A stretch of DNA of 64,000 nt from Beta vulgaris subsp. vulgaris (GCF_026745355.1 NC_079202.1:37338043-37402042), one strand, 5' to 3'; shown: positions 1 to 11,732, counted from the first letter of the stretch. Notes: a model not told the origin generated them from the letters alone. Numbers and translations are program-made.

Positions 1-330
1 TCTTATGGCGAAAAATGTGAGAACCACTTAAAATGAGCAAAAAGGTAAAAGATGAGCAAAAGCGTAAAAATGAGTAGAAAACATTAAATTATCAAAAATG
101 TAAAATAAGCAAAAATGTAAAAGGAGAAAAACGTAAAATGAGTATAATAAGTCAAATGACAAAAAAAAAGGTAAAATGAGCAAAACGTAAAATGAGCAAA
201 AACGTTGTGAAATGAGCATAAAAATGTTAAATGAGCAAAAACAAAAAATAAGTAAAACCTAAATGAGCAAAAACGTTGTGAAATGATCAAAATATTGGTA
301 TAATGAGGAAAAATTAGTGGTTATCATGGT
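1..330. repeat. Degenerate 'AAAATGAGCAAAAACGT' minisatellite
   Basis: The first ~330 bases are an A-rich array of imperfect 12-18-bp units built on AAAATGAGCAAAAACGT, with variants such as GTTGTGAAATGAGCA. Spacing is irregular and no unit is perfectly conserved. The array may continue beyond the left edge. The open frames on the complementary strand (Phe/Leu/Cys-rich) are a by-product of the composition. No gene is seen. Confidence 0.7.
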
Positions 331-544
331 TCTTACCATATGAGTGACTTTTTTTTCCAGTGATTTCAAAATATTAACTTTAAAAATGTAGTGACAAATA
401 ACTAAATATATTAATAATGAATTGTGTGTTTTAAAAATGGAAAAAAAATGTGTCAAATGCAATAAAAAGGGGGGGGGGTTTAAATTGTAACTAGCCACTA
501 AAAATTTGGTAAAAGCTAAAAAAAAAAAAAGACCAAGCAGTTTG

Positions 545-850
545 TATTTTTTATGAAGTGGTTGTTTGATATATGGAAAATTATATAGGCAAGAGAAGTT
601 CTCACGATTTTCTAATTTAGGTAGTTGTTTGGTTGGTACGAAGTGGGAGAAATGGGGATAATAAAAATTCTTAAGGAATTGAAATTCCCACAAAACGTGA
701 GAATTTATTCACCTACCCCCTGGTAATTTAAAATTTTCACATCAATTTATAGAAAATACAAATTCCTTAATGTCAACCAAATACATTAATCAATATCCTA
801 GGAATTACATAAGGGAATAACTTTCTAGGAAATGAAACTTTCGATGAGCT
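545..850. mobile_element. Short AT-rich MITE-like element, 'TTGTTTGGTTG' family, copy 1
   Basis: An AT-rich non-coding stretch with gttgtttggttgg at ~622, ggggataataaaaattc at ~655 and aaaacgtgagaatttattcaccta at ~692-715. The same words in the same order occur at 60.3-61.1 kb and, reverse-complemented and diverged, at 59.95-60.27 kb, so this is a dispersed element. I could not fix its termini. The class is unknown; the TTGTTTGG motif is common at the ends of several plant MITE families. Confidence 0.45.
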
Positions 851-952
851 ATTTAACTTTTAAAGATGATTGTTTTGGTATTTAGCTTTATTCCCTTTTA
901 TTTTACTAATTGATGGTTTAACCGTCAGATAGTGTTTATTAGAATTGACTTA

Positions 953-1131
953 AGGCCTGTTCTTTTCGATATAAAACAGTTGAACCGAACTGAATTGAAC
1001 TGAGCTGAAATGAATAGTGATATGTGAGAATAAAAGTATTGTCCAAAGCTGAACTGAAATGAACAGAACTGAATTGAACTGTACTGAACTGAATTGAACT
1101 GAACTGAAAATAAGCTGGAGAGAACAGACCC
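953..1131. mobile_element. Tourist-like MITE with GAACTGAATT minisatellite core
   Basis: Ends are aggcctgttcttttc on the left and agagaacagaccc on the right, an 11-bp imperfect inverted repeat, flanked on both sides by TTA, the target duplication expected of PIF/Harbinger-type MITEs. The interior is mostly a degenerate 10-bp repeat (gaactgaattgaactg) at ~975-1105. About 180 bp, no coding capacity. The superfamily call rests on the TTA duplication. Confidence 0.6.
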
Positions 1132-1458
1132 TTAGTGGTTGTTTGGTATACATGAGAATTTAATTCTCTATAGAAAATACACAATATCTTCATGCTGAGT
1201 CTCAAAATTCAACCAATAAGAACAACTTCTCATACCTAAAAATAAAAAAATCAAACTCACAATTCTCATAGGGGAGAAGGAGATTTCCACAATAGAGACT
1301 AAAACTCCATAACAAGGTTTGAAGAAATTTCATAAAGAGATAGTACTAATTTATTTAACAAAACAAAAAATGAATTAAAAATTGAAAAAAAAAAAAAAAG
1401 CTTATCACCAATGAAATTATTCATGACAGTCTTGATGAAAAAAAGTAAGAGAGGTTAA

Positions 1459-1847
1459 GAGCATAACCAATGGTTAGACCAATTTTAGGGGTTATCAATT
1501 ATTTTATTACTTTCTGTTTCCTCCACCTCATTTATGCCCAACTTACCCAAAAACCCTTATTTTTTTACTCCCAATGGTTAGACCGATTTAAAGGATCATC
1601 AAACTCTCTCTCCTACTATTTACCATACCCCAAAAAATTAAAACCAAATTAACTAACCCAATATACTCTTGCCACATGTCCACCTTTATATAACTTTGGC
1701 TGACAAGTTTTTGGGATGAACGGTCCATCCCAATGCCCAGTTCATCTTCTTCTCTCTCCTCTTTGTACTCTCTCTCCTATTTATTATTATTACTTTTTAC
1801 CTCTCTCTCCTCATGAACTCCCAAGAGTCCAACTATTGGGTATGCTC
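1459..1847. mobile_element. Tourist-like MITE, 389 bp, TAA target duplication
   Basis: The element begins gagcataaccaatggttaga and ends ccaactattgggtatgctc. These are inverted repeats of each other with a few mismatches. TAA flanks both sides, as for PIF/Harbinger insertions. The interior is non-coding and contains pyrimidine-rich (ctctctcc) stretches near 1,740-1,810. A second partial copy of the terminal motif (caatggttagaccgattta) lies internally at ~1,572. Confidence 0.75.
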
Positions 1848-2652
1848 TAAGGTTTTAGAGAGAAAGAAGGAGGGCTAACGTTTCATAAAACAACTTTTTC
1901 TAATGACATACATGAACATGCTAAGTAAAATGTCATTGGGAAAGGAAAAATGATTAGCTTGGAGATAAAAATAATAATTTTCGTTGATATGCAATATAAC
2001 TGAAGAAAGTGAAATTGAGCAATAATTATTAAAATTGAGATGCAACAGCTGCGGATAGCGACGATGGGGATAATAAGTTGGTTTTTGTCTGTCCAGCTAA
2101 AAATAGTTAAAAGCCGGCCCATGTAGGTCACCTTTGCTTTTTCAGTATTTTTTTTCATTTCAAAGAATGAAAAAAAAAAAACTTCGGCTATAAATTGACT
2201 GTGTTACCCCTAACATGAGAGTCATTAACCTTAATCATTGATCCTTCAAAATTATTACTTCTACTGAATCAGATCATACATTATACATAATTAAAATATT
2301 AGGATCAGGTGATCTGTGAACTAGTAGTGTATTTTTTTTTATATATTATTGATAAAATGCCAGCGGAAGTATAGTTATAATGTTGGGAGAGTCTTATGAA
2401 GTGATATAACTAAAATACCCCTGGTGATTTTATTTATTTAACATGATGATACTCCAAAAATTTCTAAAAATTTCAACCATGTTGGGTAAAGATAATGGCG
2501 CTCATGCAGCCACGCAGGCTCTAGTTGGGGCCTACTGTGGAGAGACTATCATAGCCCATTTGACATACTCATATTCCATCTCCCATTGCCCATTTGCCCC
2601 CCTCGCCTCCAAAAAAAATTATATAGAGAATATTTTTTTTGCGAGGTTTATA

Positions 2653-3137
2653 TAGGGCGTATTTAGTTGTTCAACCTAGTGTTTCTTATCGCTCGAGTCG
2701 AGTTCGAACTGTGGTAAGTTTAATTTGTATTTGTTTAATTTTATTCAAACTCGAACCGAGCTTGAATCTTAATGAGTCGAAGTTTATTCGAGCCGAGTTT
2801 TGACCAAATTTAAACGAGTCGAGCTCGAACTTTTCACGAACACGCTTACCTCTTTATCACCCTTATTTTTTACACGTTTTCTTTGTTTTTACTTTTTTTT
2901 ATATTTGAAATTTATAGGTTTAATTTTAGACAATAAATATATTAAAAAGGTTAATATATTTATATATATATAATATATTATTTTTCTATATAAAATTATA
3001 ATCGAGCCTGTTCATGAGCTTTCGAGCCGAGTTTCAGCTCGGATTGTTAAAATCCCGAGCCGAGCCAGCACAAGCCAAACTTTGACCGAGCAGATTCCGA
3101 ATTGTTCACGAATATGCGAGACTAATTAATACCCCTA
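2653..3137. mobile_element. Putative hAT-like non-autonomous element, 'TCGAGTCGAGCTCGAA' type
   Basis: Imperfect inverted termini (tagggcgtatttagttg and the complement of gactaattaatacccct) bracket ~485 bp. Both subterminal parts are enriched in GC-rich words (gctcgagtcgagttcgaa, cgagccgagtttcagctcgg, cccgagccgagcc), while the middle is AT-rich. This architecture is shared with the clearer hAT-type elements at 29.4 and 45.6 kb. The flanking 8 bp do not match convincingly, so class and ends are provisional. Confidence 0.5.
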
Positions 3138-3188
3138 GTTCTATCTCAAGGTTATTAGTCTAGCATATAATAACCCGCCACCCTTCGC

Positions 3189-3651
3189 TAGGGGTACGCA
3201 GTGGTCCGCGATCGGACCAGACCAGACCGGAACCTGCTGAACTGGTGGATCGAAATCGGCCTTTTTCGTGGACCGGGACTGGACCGGTTGGGCAGGAATC
3301 TATAATTTTTTTTAAAATTTTTTTTTGTATTTTATTTAAATATATTTATAAATTAGATATATTAAAAATTATATTTTTAATAACAATAATACTAAAGTAA
3401 TAAATAGTAGGTTTTTAGATTTCTAACTTTCGACCTTTTTAACTCTTTTTAACATATAATTTTTTTATTACTAAAAGAATAGAAATTCCGTCCAGCCGCT
3501 CCGGACCGGAATTTTTCGAGTTTGGACTGGACCGGATCGGAAACCCGGAATCGAGATTTTTTATGAACTGAGGACCTCGGGTCCAGTTCGATCCAAATTT
3601 CGATCCGATCTGGTCCAAATTCCGGTCCTGATCGGTTTGTGCAGACCCTTA
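3189..3651. mobile_element. Putative hAT-like non-autonomous element, 'GGACCGG' type
   Basis: Termini taggggtacgcagtggtccg and the complement of cggtttgtgcagaccctta form an imperfect inverted repeat. GC-rich subterminal blocks (ggaccagaccagaccgg; ggactggaccggatcgg) flank an AT-rich core. No coding capacity and no clear target duplication. It sits ~50 bp from the preceding element. Confidence 0.45.
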
Positions 3652-4147
3652 GTTTTTGCCTCCTATACCTCCTTAAAAATCAAACCCGTATCACTAGGGA
3701 AAGAGGAAGTTGACAAAAAAAATCAAATAGACAATTGACTAGAATTAAACAACAATTTTTTACATCTAAAAAACAATTTTTCTATAAATAAAAAAAAGAT
3801 ATCAGAGAAGAAAAATAACCATAGAATTAAACGACGGTCTTCCCCAAGAATCAACTTCTTCTCTTCTTCCTTCTGTTAGTTATCTGCTACAAAATTAAAC
3901 TACGCAACTTAAGTTTTTTATTTGCTTTTGCATGCGTTGCATCTTGCATGCATATAGGACTAGTAGAAAATAGAGCTAGAATGTTCCTAGTATTTCCTTC
4001 TAATGGAAAATGAAAACTTATATTATAAGAGAACATAATTCACTATTCTTCTAGTGCATGTTTTATTAGACTAGATTTAATTTGAGTGAACTTATCTTAA
4101 CTCATATGAATTTTATTAGAATTTATCACAACTTATTGACATTTATT

Positions 4148-4712
4148 GGAACTTACTACTACTGCTGCTGCTACAACTACTACTGTTACTACTACTGCTA
4201 CTGCTACTACTACTACTGCTAGCTGCTGCTACTGCTAGCTGCTGCTACTGCTACTGCTACTACCGCTACTACCGCTACTACCACTACTACCGCTACTTCT
4301 ATTACTGCTACTGCTACTTCTATTACTGCTACTGCTGCTACTACTACTACTAGTGTTACTATTGTTGCTACTACTACCACTACTGCAGCTACTACTACTA
4401 TTGCTACTACTACTAGTGTTACTATTGTTGCTACTACTACCACTACTGCAGCTAATACTACTATTGCTACTACTACTACTGCTACTAACTACTACTACTG
4501 CTACTACTGCTACTGATACTGCTCCTACTGCTACTGCTACTACTGCTGCTACTGCTGCTGCTACTGCTACTACTACTGCTACAACTACTGCTGCTACTGC
4601 TACTACTATTGTTGCTACTGCTAATACTATTGCTATTGCAACTACTGCTACTACTATTGCTATTGCTACTACTTTTACTGCTATTGCTACTATTGCTACT
4701 GCTACTACTACT
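4148..4712. repeat. Long compound trinucleotide microsatellite (CTA/CTG/CTT)n
   Basis: About 565 bp of almost uninterrupted CTN triplets, mainly CTA and CTG. Inside it a ~63-bp block starting tagtgttactattgttgct (4,351) is repeated at 4,414, so higher-order duplication sits on top of triplet slippage. The poly-Leu, poly-Thr/Ala, poly-Val and poly-Ser frames on both strands are artefacts of the repeat. No start context, splice sites or flanking coding sequence suggest a homopolymer tract in a gene. Confidence 0.9.
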
Positions 4713-5314
4713 CGTACGAAAAAACGAAGTTACTTTGGTGAACAAATGAGGTTACTGATTTGAGTAAATGACGTTACTAATCAATATATTTTATGAATGA
4801 ATGAGATTTCTCTTATAAGCAAATGCGATTACTTTTCTGAACCACGTATGATTTATTGAAGTTACTTGTATAAATAAATGAGATGACTAGTATGAATTAA
4901 TTGGGTTACTAGTATGAATTAATTGGGTTACTAGTATGAATTAATTGGGTTATTCATAAAATTAAATTAGGTTACTCATAGGTTAGATGACATTACTAAT
5001 ATGAATTAATTGGGTTACTCATATGATAAAAATGTGGTTACTCTTATAATAAATTGGGGTTACTTTTGTGAACAATTGTGAGGAAGATGGATGAGTAACT
5101 CCATTTTATTATATGAGTAACCCCGTTTTTATCATATGAGGAACCCAATTAATTCATACTAGTAATGTCATTTAATCTATGAGTAACCTCATTTAATTTT
5201 ATGAGTAACCCAATTAATTCATACTAGCAAACTCATTCATTTATACAAGTAACTTCAATAAATCTTACGAGTATCCTCATTTAATCATACGAGTAACCCT
5301 AAAGGTTCACAAAA

Positions 5315-6877
5315 CACTAGTAGAATAAATTATTATTGTTGCGGTCAAAAAGTGGCATATTGCTGCGTTTTGAGCGCGCATCAATTAAGGGGCAGCAATA
5401 GGTAATATTAAAACCGCAACAATATTTGAACATATTGTTGCGCTTCTTATCCAAAACCGCAGCAATATATTTATTTTTTATGAAAAACGTACAACGTATT
5501 GCTGCGGTTTAGGCTAGAAACCGCAACAATAGCTTGGCTATTGCTGCGGTTGTTGTCCAAAATCGCAGCAATAGGCCCTGGTACAAGTGAATTTTTTTTT
5601 TTTTTTTTTTGTATTTTGCTATCAAATTTGAAAGAGTAAAACCAAGCAAGTAACTCATCCACTATCCACCGAATTCGCAGACGAACTAAGATAAAAATGA
5701 CATATGAATCTGATTAATATATAAAAATAAATAAACTCGTTACATAAATAATACAAAAAATCAAAAAGTAAAATGAAAAAGCACAAATAACAAAACAGTT
5801 ACAACTAAATGACTCATTACAAAGAATATAATAAGAACAAAAAATATATTAAAAAAATAAGAAACTGAAAATAAAAAACCCTTAAAACAAAAAATAAGAA
5901 ACTGAGAAATGAAATCGAAAAATTATATTTCTTAGGTGATAATCATACATTAACTTATTCTGGAAATCAAGTGAATCTAGGGTAATTTCGTCCAAATCTT
6001 CAAAAAATTCAAGGTCATCAAGCAGTAGGAGATGCTGCTGTAGTGTTGTGTCAAGAGGAACGACGAAGGCGTCGAGAGGAACGATAAAAGCTTTGCGAGG
6101 AACGACGATCGAGCGCGGGCTTCGTAGGGTCGAGTCTTCGATCTGAACGACGACCGAGTGGGAAGTCTTCGACTGGTGAGTTTTTGAGGAAGGACAACCG
6201 AGCGCGAGATCTACGACTGGTGAGTTTTTGAGGAACGACGACCGAGCGCGAGGTCTTCGACCAACGAGAAGAAATCTCGACGAAGACTTCGTCTGGTGAG
6301 GGAGGATTGAAGACGATGAAGAACGAGAATGAGGGAGGAGAACGAGGATGAAGAACGAACAGTGACAAATTTGAGAGCAGCGCCACCTAAAATGGAGGAG
6401 AGAGAAGGAAAGAAACTGATGAGAGGGAGGAGAGAGAGAGAGAGGAAGCGTGAAACTGAGAGAGAGGAGGCGTGAAACAGGCGTGAATCTGAGAGAGGGA
6501 GAGGAGGAGAGAGAGGGGAGGGGAAACCCTAGTTGGGTAAATAACATAATAACAGCACCCCACTATCTTAATATATATTCTAAAAGCATATTGCTGCGAT
6601 TCTTCTAGGAACCGCAGCAATAGGTTCCAATAATATTTTTTTTATATTATTTTAATATATTGTTGGGGTTTTTATCAGAAACCGCAGCAATATATTTGGT
6701 CAAATAGTCAAATTTTTTTTAAAATTTCAATTAAAACCATATTGCTGCGGTTTTCGGCCGAAACCGCAGCAATATGGTTATTTTATATTTTTTCTTTTCT
6801 TTTTACGTGATATATTGTTGCATATGGGTAAAACTGCAACAATATCACTGCAGCAATAAGCAATTATTCTACTACTG
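5315..6877. mobile_element. Non-autonomous CACTA (En/Spm-like) transposon, 1,563 bp
   Basis: The left end begins CACTAGTAGAATAA and the right end, read on the complement, begins CAGTAGTAGAATAA, followed in both cases by a TTATTGYTGC motif. Flanks are AAA on both sides, matching the 3-bp duplication of this superfamily. Subterminal zones (5,330-5,575 and 6,585-6,860) hold about 19 copies, in both orientations, of ATATTGCTGCGGTTT / AAACCGCAGCAATAT, often as facing pairs 20-30 bp apart. Such repeats are usual transposase-binding sites in CACTA elements. No transposase domain is present; the interior is GA-rich low-complexity DNA with a 44-bp tandem repeat. Confidence 0.85.
6122..6265. repeat. 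44-bp tandem repeat inside the CACTA element
   Basis: A 44-bp unit beginning cttcgactggtgagttttt starts at 6,167, recurs at 6,211 and begins again at 6,255; the word gaacgacgaccgag also occurs just upstream at ~6,145. It creates an Arg/Ser-rich open frame on the minus strand (5,882-6,547, 221 codons) that I judge to be repeat-driven, not a gene: no recognisable domain and strongly biased composition. Confidence 0.7.
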
Positions 6878-7439
6878 AAAGAAACCGCATTTTATTCAAT
6901 CGAGAAACCTCATTCATTCATCAAAGTAAACCGATTAGTAACCTCATATATTCAAATGAGTAACCTCATTTTTTCACAAAAATAACTTCATTTTTTTCAT
7001 AGGAGTAACCTCATTAGTTCACAATAATAACCTTATTTAATCATACGATGATCCTATTTGATCAAGTAACCCTAATTGTTCTCAAAAGTGACGCCATTTG
7101 ATTATATGAGTAACCCAATTAATTCAAACAATTAATGTCATTTAATCTATGAGTAACCTCATTTAACTTATGAGTAGCCTCATTTAACTTATGAGTAACC
7201 TAATTAATTCATACTAGTAACCTGATTTATTTATACAAGTAACTCCAATAAATCATACGAGTAACCCCAAAGGTTCACAAAAGTAACTGCATTTGCTTCT
7301 AAGAGTAACCACATTTCTTTATAGGAATGACACGCTTTTATTGTTAAAAGTAACCATATACTCATACAAGTAGCTCCATTTGGTCATAAGAGTAACGCCA
7401 TTTGTTTATAAGTGTTTGTGCATAAGGGTCAACTTCAAT

Positions 7440-8598
7440 AGGTCATATCTCACAACAAACTTAATAATTTGGGAAGATTCAAATTGGAGATTCAAATTTG
7501 GCTTGATAGCTTTCCAATGCTTTGTCAAAAGCTCGATTCCGATGAGAAACGAGTGAGATACAACCATTTGAAAATAAGCTGACGAGCTGACAGTGTGTCG
7601 CGTGCAACCACACCTGTAATTTCACGTGTGGCCGGCCACACACACGATGAGCTGTACTCTTACATATATAATCAACATGTACAACAAAGTTTGGCATTTT
7701 TATTTGTTTTTGGGGTTTAACAAACCTTAACAAAATCTATCAAGGCCTCATTATTGCTTGATGAACACATCCCAGCAGACCCATGATTTCGAATTTCAAG
7801 AAGCGAACCCTAACTAATTAATCAACAATTTACATCTAAATATTCAATTAATCTAGGAATCTAACATATAAAGAATTATAAAAGTTGAAAAATATGAAAT
7901 TAAAACTCAAATATAAAAACTTAACAACTTATTGGTTCGAATTAGTGGAGGATTACTGGGTCGGCGAAGTCAAACTTAGAAGTTCGAATTAAAGGAGGCG
8001 AACGATGGTCAGCGTCTCGGCGAAGTCCTCACTGGTTGCGTCGAAAGTCGGAACGTACTGCTCGGTGGTTTGAGACTTTGAGTGCCGTTCAGTATTGAGA
8101 AAGAGAGAATTAGAGGAGCAGAGAGGAGAGAGAGCCAAAGAGGAGCGTGAGAGTCTGAGAGGGAGGAGAGAGAGGAATGAATCGCGTGCCTTTACCCCTA
8201 CACGAAATTCCAACGTGTTTTTTCATAACCTTATTTTTTTTTTTATTTGGGGATACAGCTATGCTCTCATGTACCCCTCTAGGTCCGCCACTGGCTATGA
8301 TCTCTCACCACTTATTAGAATGATCCCTGACTCATGGAGCTTGTACATCATTTTTTTATATTTATTAGAACAGAATACATATTCCAATTGTATTTTTATA
8401 TTGCTAAGATAAAAAAAAGTGCAGATTTACCTCTTTTTCTTAAATTTTTAAAATTTGATTGACAAATACATAAATTTTCTTTTTATGATTTATACAAAGA
8501 GCCATAAGGAATAACCATAAATTTAATGACATGAAGACCACTCTTTTAGTGATTATAAATTAGTTGATATATACACATATACAAAATTTATAAGGATA
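7440..8598. other. Unassigned region
   Basis: No gene recognised. 7,440-7,740 has words often seen in plant retrotransposon DNA (gattccgatgagaaacgagtg, a GTGTGGCCGGCCACAC palindrome near 7,624-7,639) but no coding motif. 8,095-8,180 is GA-rich low complexity (agagaggagagagag) that produces short Arg/Glu-rich frames. Confidence 0.5.
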
Positions 8599-8600
8599 TA

Positions 8601-9172
8601 CTTCCCCTGTTTATTTTTAAGTGCAACACTTTGACTTTTGCACTATCCACACACCTCACTTTGACTGTATTTTTTTACAATATATAAAAACAAAATGATT
8701 ATATAAAATATTTTTGTATTTGTTTTAATAAGTACTCCCTCCGTTTCCTAAAGATCTTCCCACTTACTGTTCATATAGATACCAAGGAAAATCAAGTTGT
8801 GTGGGGCATGGTGTGAGTAAAGTAGGAGAGAGAAAGGGGTTAAGATAAATAAGCAAATAAAAAGGGGTTAAAGTAGGAGAGAGAAAGGGAGTAAAATTGA
8901 ATTAATAATGTAATGGTGGATCATATGATAGTGACATGAGAGGGTAAATAGGGAAGTTTGTTTTGCCAAATAAGGAATAAATCAAAAGAGGGAAGATCTT
9001 TTGGAAACACCCTTAAACGGAAAGAGGGAAAATCTTTAGGAAACGGAGGGAGTATTTTCATACTATCAGTTTTTATAACTTTTACAAATACAAAATTAGA
9101 GATATTAATGGTCAAAGTTGTGCGTTGGCAAGTGTAAAAGTCAAATTGTACTTATTTAGAAACAGAGGTTAG
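8601..9172. mobile_element. Stowaway-type MITE (outer), interrupted
   Basis: Begins cttcccctgtttatttttaa and ends ttatttagaaacagaggttag, flanked by TA on both sides as expected for Tc1/Mariner-derived Stowaway elements. Internal blocks (gcaacactttgacttttgca at ~8,622; gtgtaaaagtcaaattgtac at ~9,131) are also inverted repeats. Without the 320-bp insert the element is ~252 bp. A truncated relative lies at 28,250-28,360. Confidence 0.75.
8735..9052. mobile_element. Stowaway MITE (inner), 318 bp
   Basis: Canonical ends ctccctccgtttcctaaaga and its near-perfect complement at the right end (tctttaggaaacggagggag), TA on both sides. It sits inside the older Stowaway at 8,601-9,172. A same-length member of the family lies in the opposite orientation at 58,191-58,508. 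Confidence 0.9.
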
Positions 9173-11366
9173 TATTAACTAATAGAGTATTTACAAACTG
9201 GCATGCACATCATCATTTTTTTACTACTTAGGCGGACAACGAACAAAAGCTAGTGTTTAATTGCTCGCTTAGTACGTAAATAGTATAAATGGTAGTAATA
9301 ATAATACATTTGGTATGTAATTTATATAGCTAGTATCATGTCAATAATACTCATGGTAATGCTTATCAATCCCTAAACTAATCACAATACCATTCTAAAG
9401 GTGATATTTATATGGGAACGTAACTTTCTGCATAAAATCACTTGTTTTGTGAAGGTGTTCCATTACGGTATTGAGTTGCAAATTATAGGTGCTTTTTATT
9501 ATCATTTTTGCTATTTAGTACCACTTGCCAAATAAACTACAAGATTTTTTTTTATTCAATAAAGTTAAACACCTAATATCTTTTGCACATGAATTGGTTT
9601 ACATACATATATAATCAGATAAGAATTAATGCATCATGATAATTTTGATATAGAAGAAAAAGAGGGGGATAAAATGGGCCCGAAAGGTATTACAAGATAA
9701 GAGTAAAGAAATTTAGGAGGTGGGATCCATTAATTTTGAATTGAGCTAGTTAGATGGGGGTCGTCTTATTAGGCAAAGCCATTTATGGGTAGAAGTAAAT
9801 AGTGACCAATTCAGTTAGTGTGCAACCTACCGTAATAAATTTGGACAGATACAAAATATAATTATCTAAACAAAATAAAAAGGTGGGGCTCATGATTCTT
9901 TTTAGTTTATACAGAAGTATATGAATCAATAATTCTTGCAAAAAAATATACTGTATTATTGATTGAGTTAATTAATCTCATGGCCGTGACACATAACGTG
10001 GCTAAAAGCCATTTTCATGGAACTCTAACATCACCATTTCTTCTTGTCCCCCTCCAATTTTTTCCATTATATATCAATTAGCTTTGATATGGGGTATCTA
10101 CCGCTATTTGAAAGGACCTGCCCTAAAAGCTAAGGTTGTTAAGGGTCGGTCTTTTTTCCCATTAAATTACTTTTTTTCCTTGACTTTTTTTTTCCTCATA
10201 AATTCCAAGCTTGTATTCGTATTTTTTTTATTCTGTTGGTTATGAGAGTATAAAGTAATTGAATTTTATTCTTGCAAATGACTGTTTGCATTTTACCTTG
10301 TCGTAACTCGTAACCTTTACTATTCGGAACTTAAAGAAACAATATCTCGGAGTAACAAGTGATAGTATAGACTTATAGTAGTGCCGACATCACCTTTGAT
10401 ATAAGAAATTCTAGAATCAAATCTAACACCATATAAAAAGGAATTCTTAATTTTCCCCCTCTTTGAAAATAGCTTCATCTTTCATTTTTAAAAATAATAG
10501 TACATAAGCCCATAACATTTCCTTTTAATTCATTTTGAATAACTTTATTTTTCTCTTTTTCCTTTCCTTACCCCGTTAAATAAAACTCAGTTGGACTATT
10601 AGCTACAGTAATAATTCTTACCAAATTCCTCTCTAATTCTCAAAATGTAATAAAAGAACATACTTTCGACTACTTTTTTATTTGTTGCTACAATATTGTG
10701 AAAGATATTGTTTTGTTTATTTTTAAGAAAGTGTACACATATTAATGTAGTAATTACTCAAACAATATCATGATTGTACTTTTAAAAAATCTAATAGAAG
10801 TAATAGTGTGTTCATATGTTAGATCTATAATAGTTTATTAAGTTTTTTATTAACAAGTAACATAAATAACATCATTGAAAAAAAATCTCCATCTGTTTAT
10901 GAAGTGCTCTCTCTGTAATTTTTATATTTCCTCAATTGAAATCTTGACACTTTTCACAATTGGAGACAATCTTCTAGTTTTTTTTTAATATATAAGAAAA
11001 AAATAGAAGTTTTATACGGTCTTGTTCGATTCGTCCCCAATGAGTACTTTATTATTATTCAATTGCTATAATATTTAATAAAAGAAATCTAAGGTTAATA
11101 AGTGCATTAGTAAACTCTTGCATTTAAAATAGGCAAATAAAAAAGTACAGAGGTTTACCCTTTTGCTTTTTCAAAGTTCAAGCTCATCTGACCATATTTG
11201 AACGCTAATATATTTCCTCAATTTTTTTAAGTTAACCCATTTGGTTTTTCATGTTTGCGAGAATATTTCTTTAATCATTAACATCTCTAATTGAGTATAA
11301 ATAAATATTATAAAAATTAAAATCAAATTCTTTATAACGGTCAATTCTATTTGAGTCCTTTTTTTT
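9173..11366. other. AT-rich unassigned DNA
   Basis: About 2.2 kb with no supported gene, transposon end, RNA gene or repeat array. Frames are short and interrupted. Single-copy intergenic DNA or very old repeats cannot be told apart here. Confidence 0.5.
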
Positions 11367-11410
11367 GCTCTAGTAGCACATGATAAGGGCTCTAGTAGCA
11401 CATGATAAGG
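11367..11410. repeat. Perfect 22-bp tandem duplication
   Basis: gctctagtagcacatgataagg occurs twice head-to-tail without mismatch, so the duplication is recent. It lies in non-coding DNA. Confidence 0.9.
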
Positions 11411-11668
11411 GAGATTACTATCGTGAGCTTGACTCTTAAATAGGAAGGAGGAAGAAGTTGGCTGGAACTGTAGCTGTGATGCTGGCTCTAGGCTCGACTC
11501 CGGAATCACGTGAGCCAACTAATAGGCTGAGAATTTGACTTTTTCGCTGGAAATAGTATTTTTGGCACCTTTTAACAAAACTTAAATTTAAGTAGATCCC
11601 TACAAAAAAATTAGTGAGGTATATCCCCACAAAATGCCCTATTACCCTGGTATATCCCGCAAAAAGTC

Positions 11669-11669
11669 A

Positions 11670-11730
<61 letters not shown>
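11669..11730. repeat. (TA)n microsatellite
   Basis: About 60 bp of TA dinucleotides with one G interruption near the left end. Confidence 0.95.

Positions 11731-11732
<2 letters not shown>

Larger units (their letters stand above)
4735..7430. repeat. Degenerate 'GTAACC' repeat with hairpin arms, host of the CACTA element
   Basis: From ~4,735 to 5,075 the motif appears as GGTTACT (e.g. gaattaattgggttactagt repeated three times at ~4,895-4,955). From ~5,085 to 5,311 and again from ~6,890 to 7,430 it appears in the opposite orientation (gagtaacccaattaattc, gagtaacctcattta). The orientation switch at ~5,080 makes a long imperfect palindrome. Units are 20-30 bp and diverged. The CACTA element at 5,315-6,877 has split the second arm. 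What generated the array is not known. Confidence 0.7.

Noticed and set aside
1..330. CRISPR-like array of short repeats
   Set aside because: Units overlap without unique spacers, are imperfect, and the DNA is plant nuclear.
3000..3140. Coding region in the GC-rich cgagccgag tract
   Set aside because: Repetitive subterminal DNA of an hAT-like element; frames are short and not conserved-looking.
4219..4763. Open frames encoding poly-Val/Ala, poly-Leu/Thr and poly-Ser on both strands
   Set aside because: They are translations of the CTN microsatellite; no non-repeat coding sequence flanks them.
5882..6547. 221-codon Ser/Arg-rich minus-strand frame
   Set aside because: Lies within the CACTA element, driven by GA-rich low complexity and a 44-bp repeat, with no domain.
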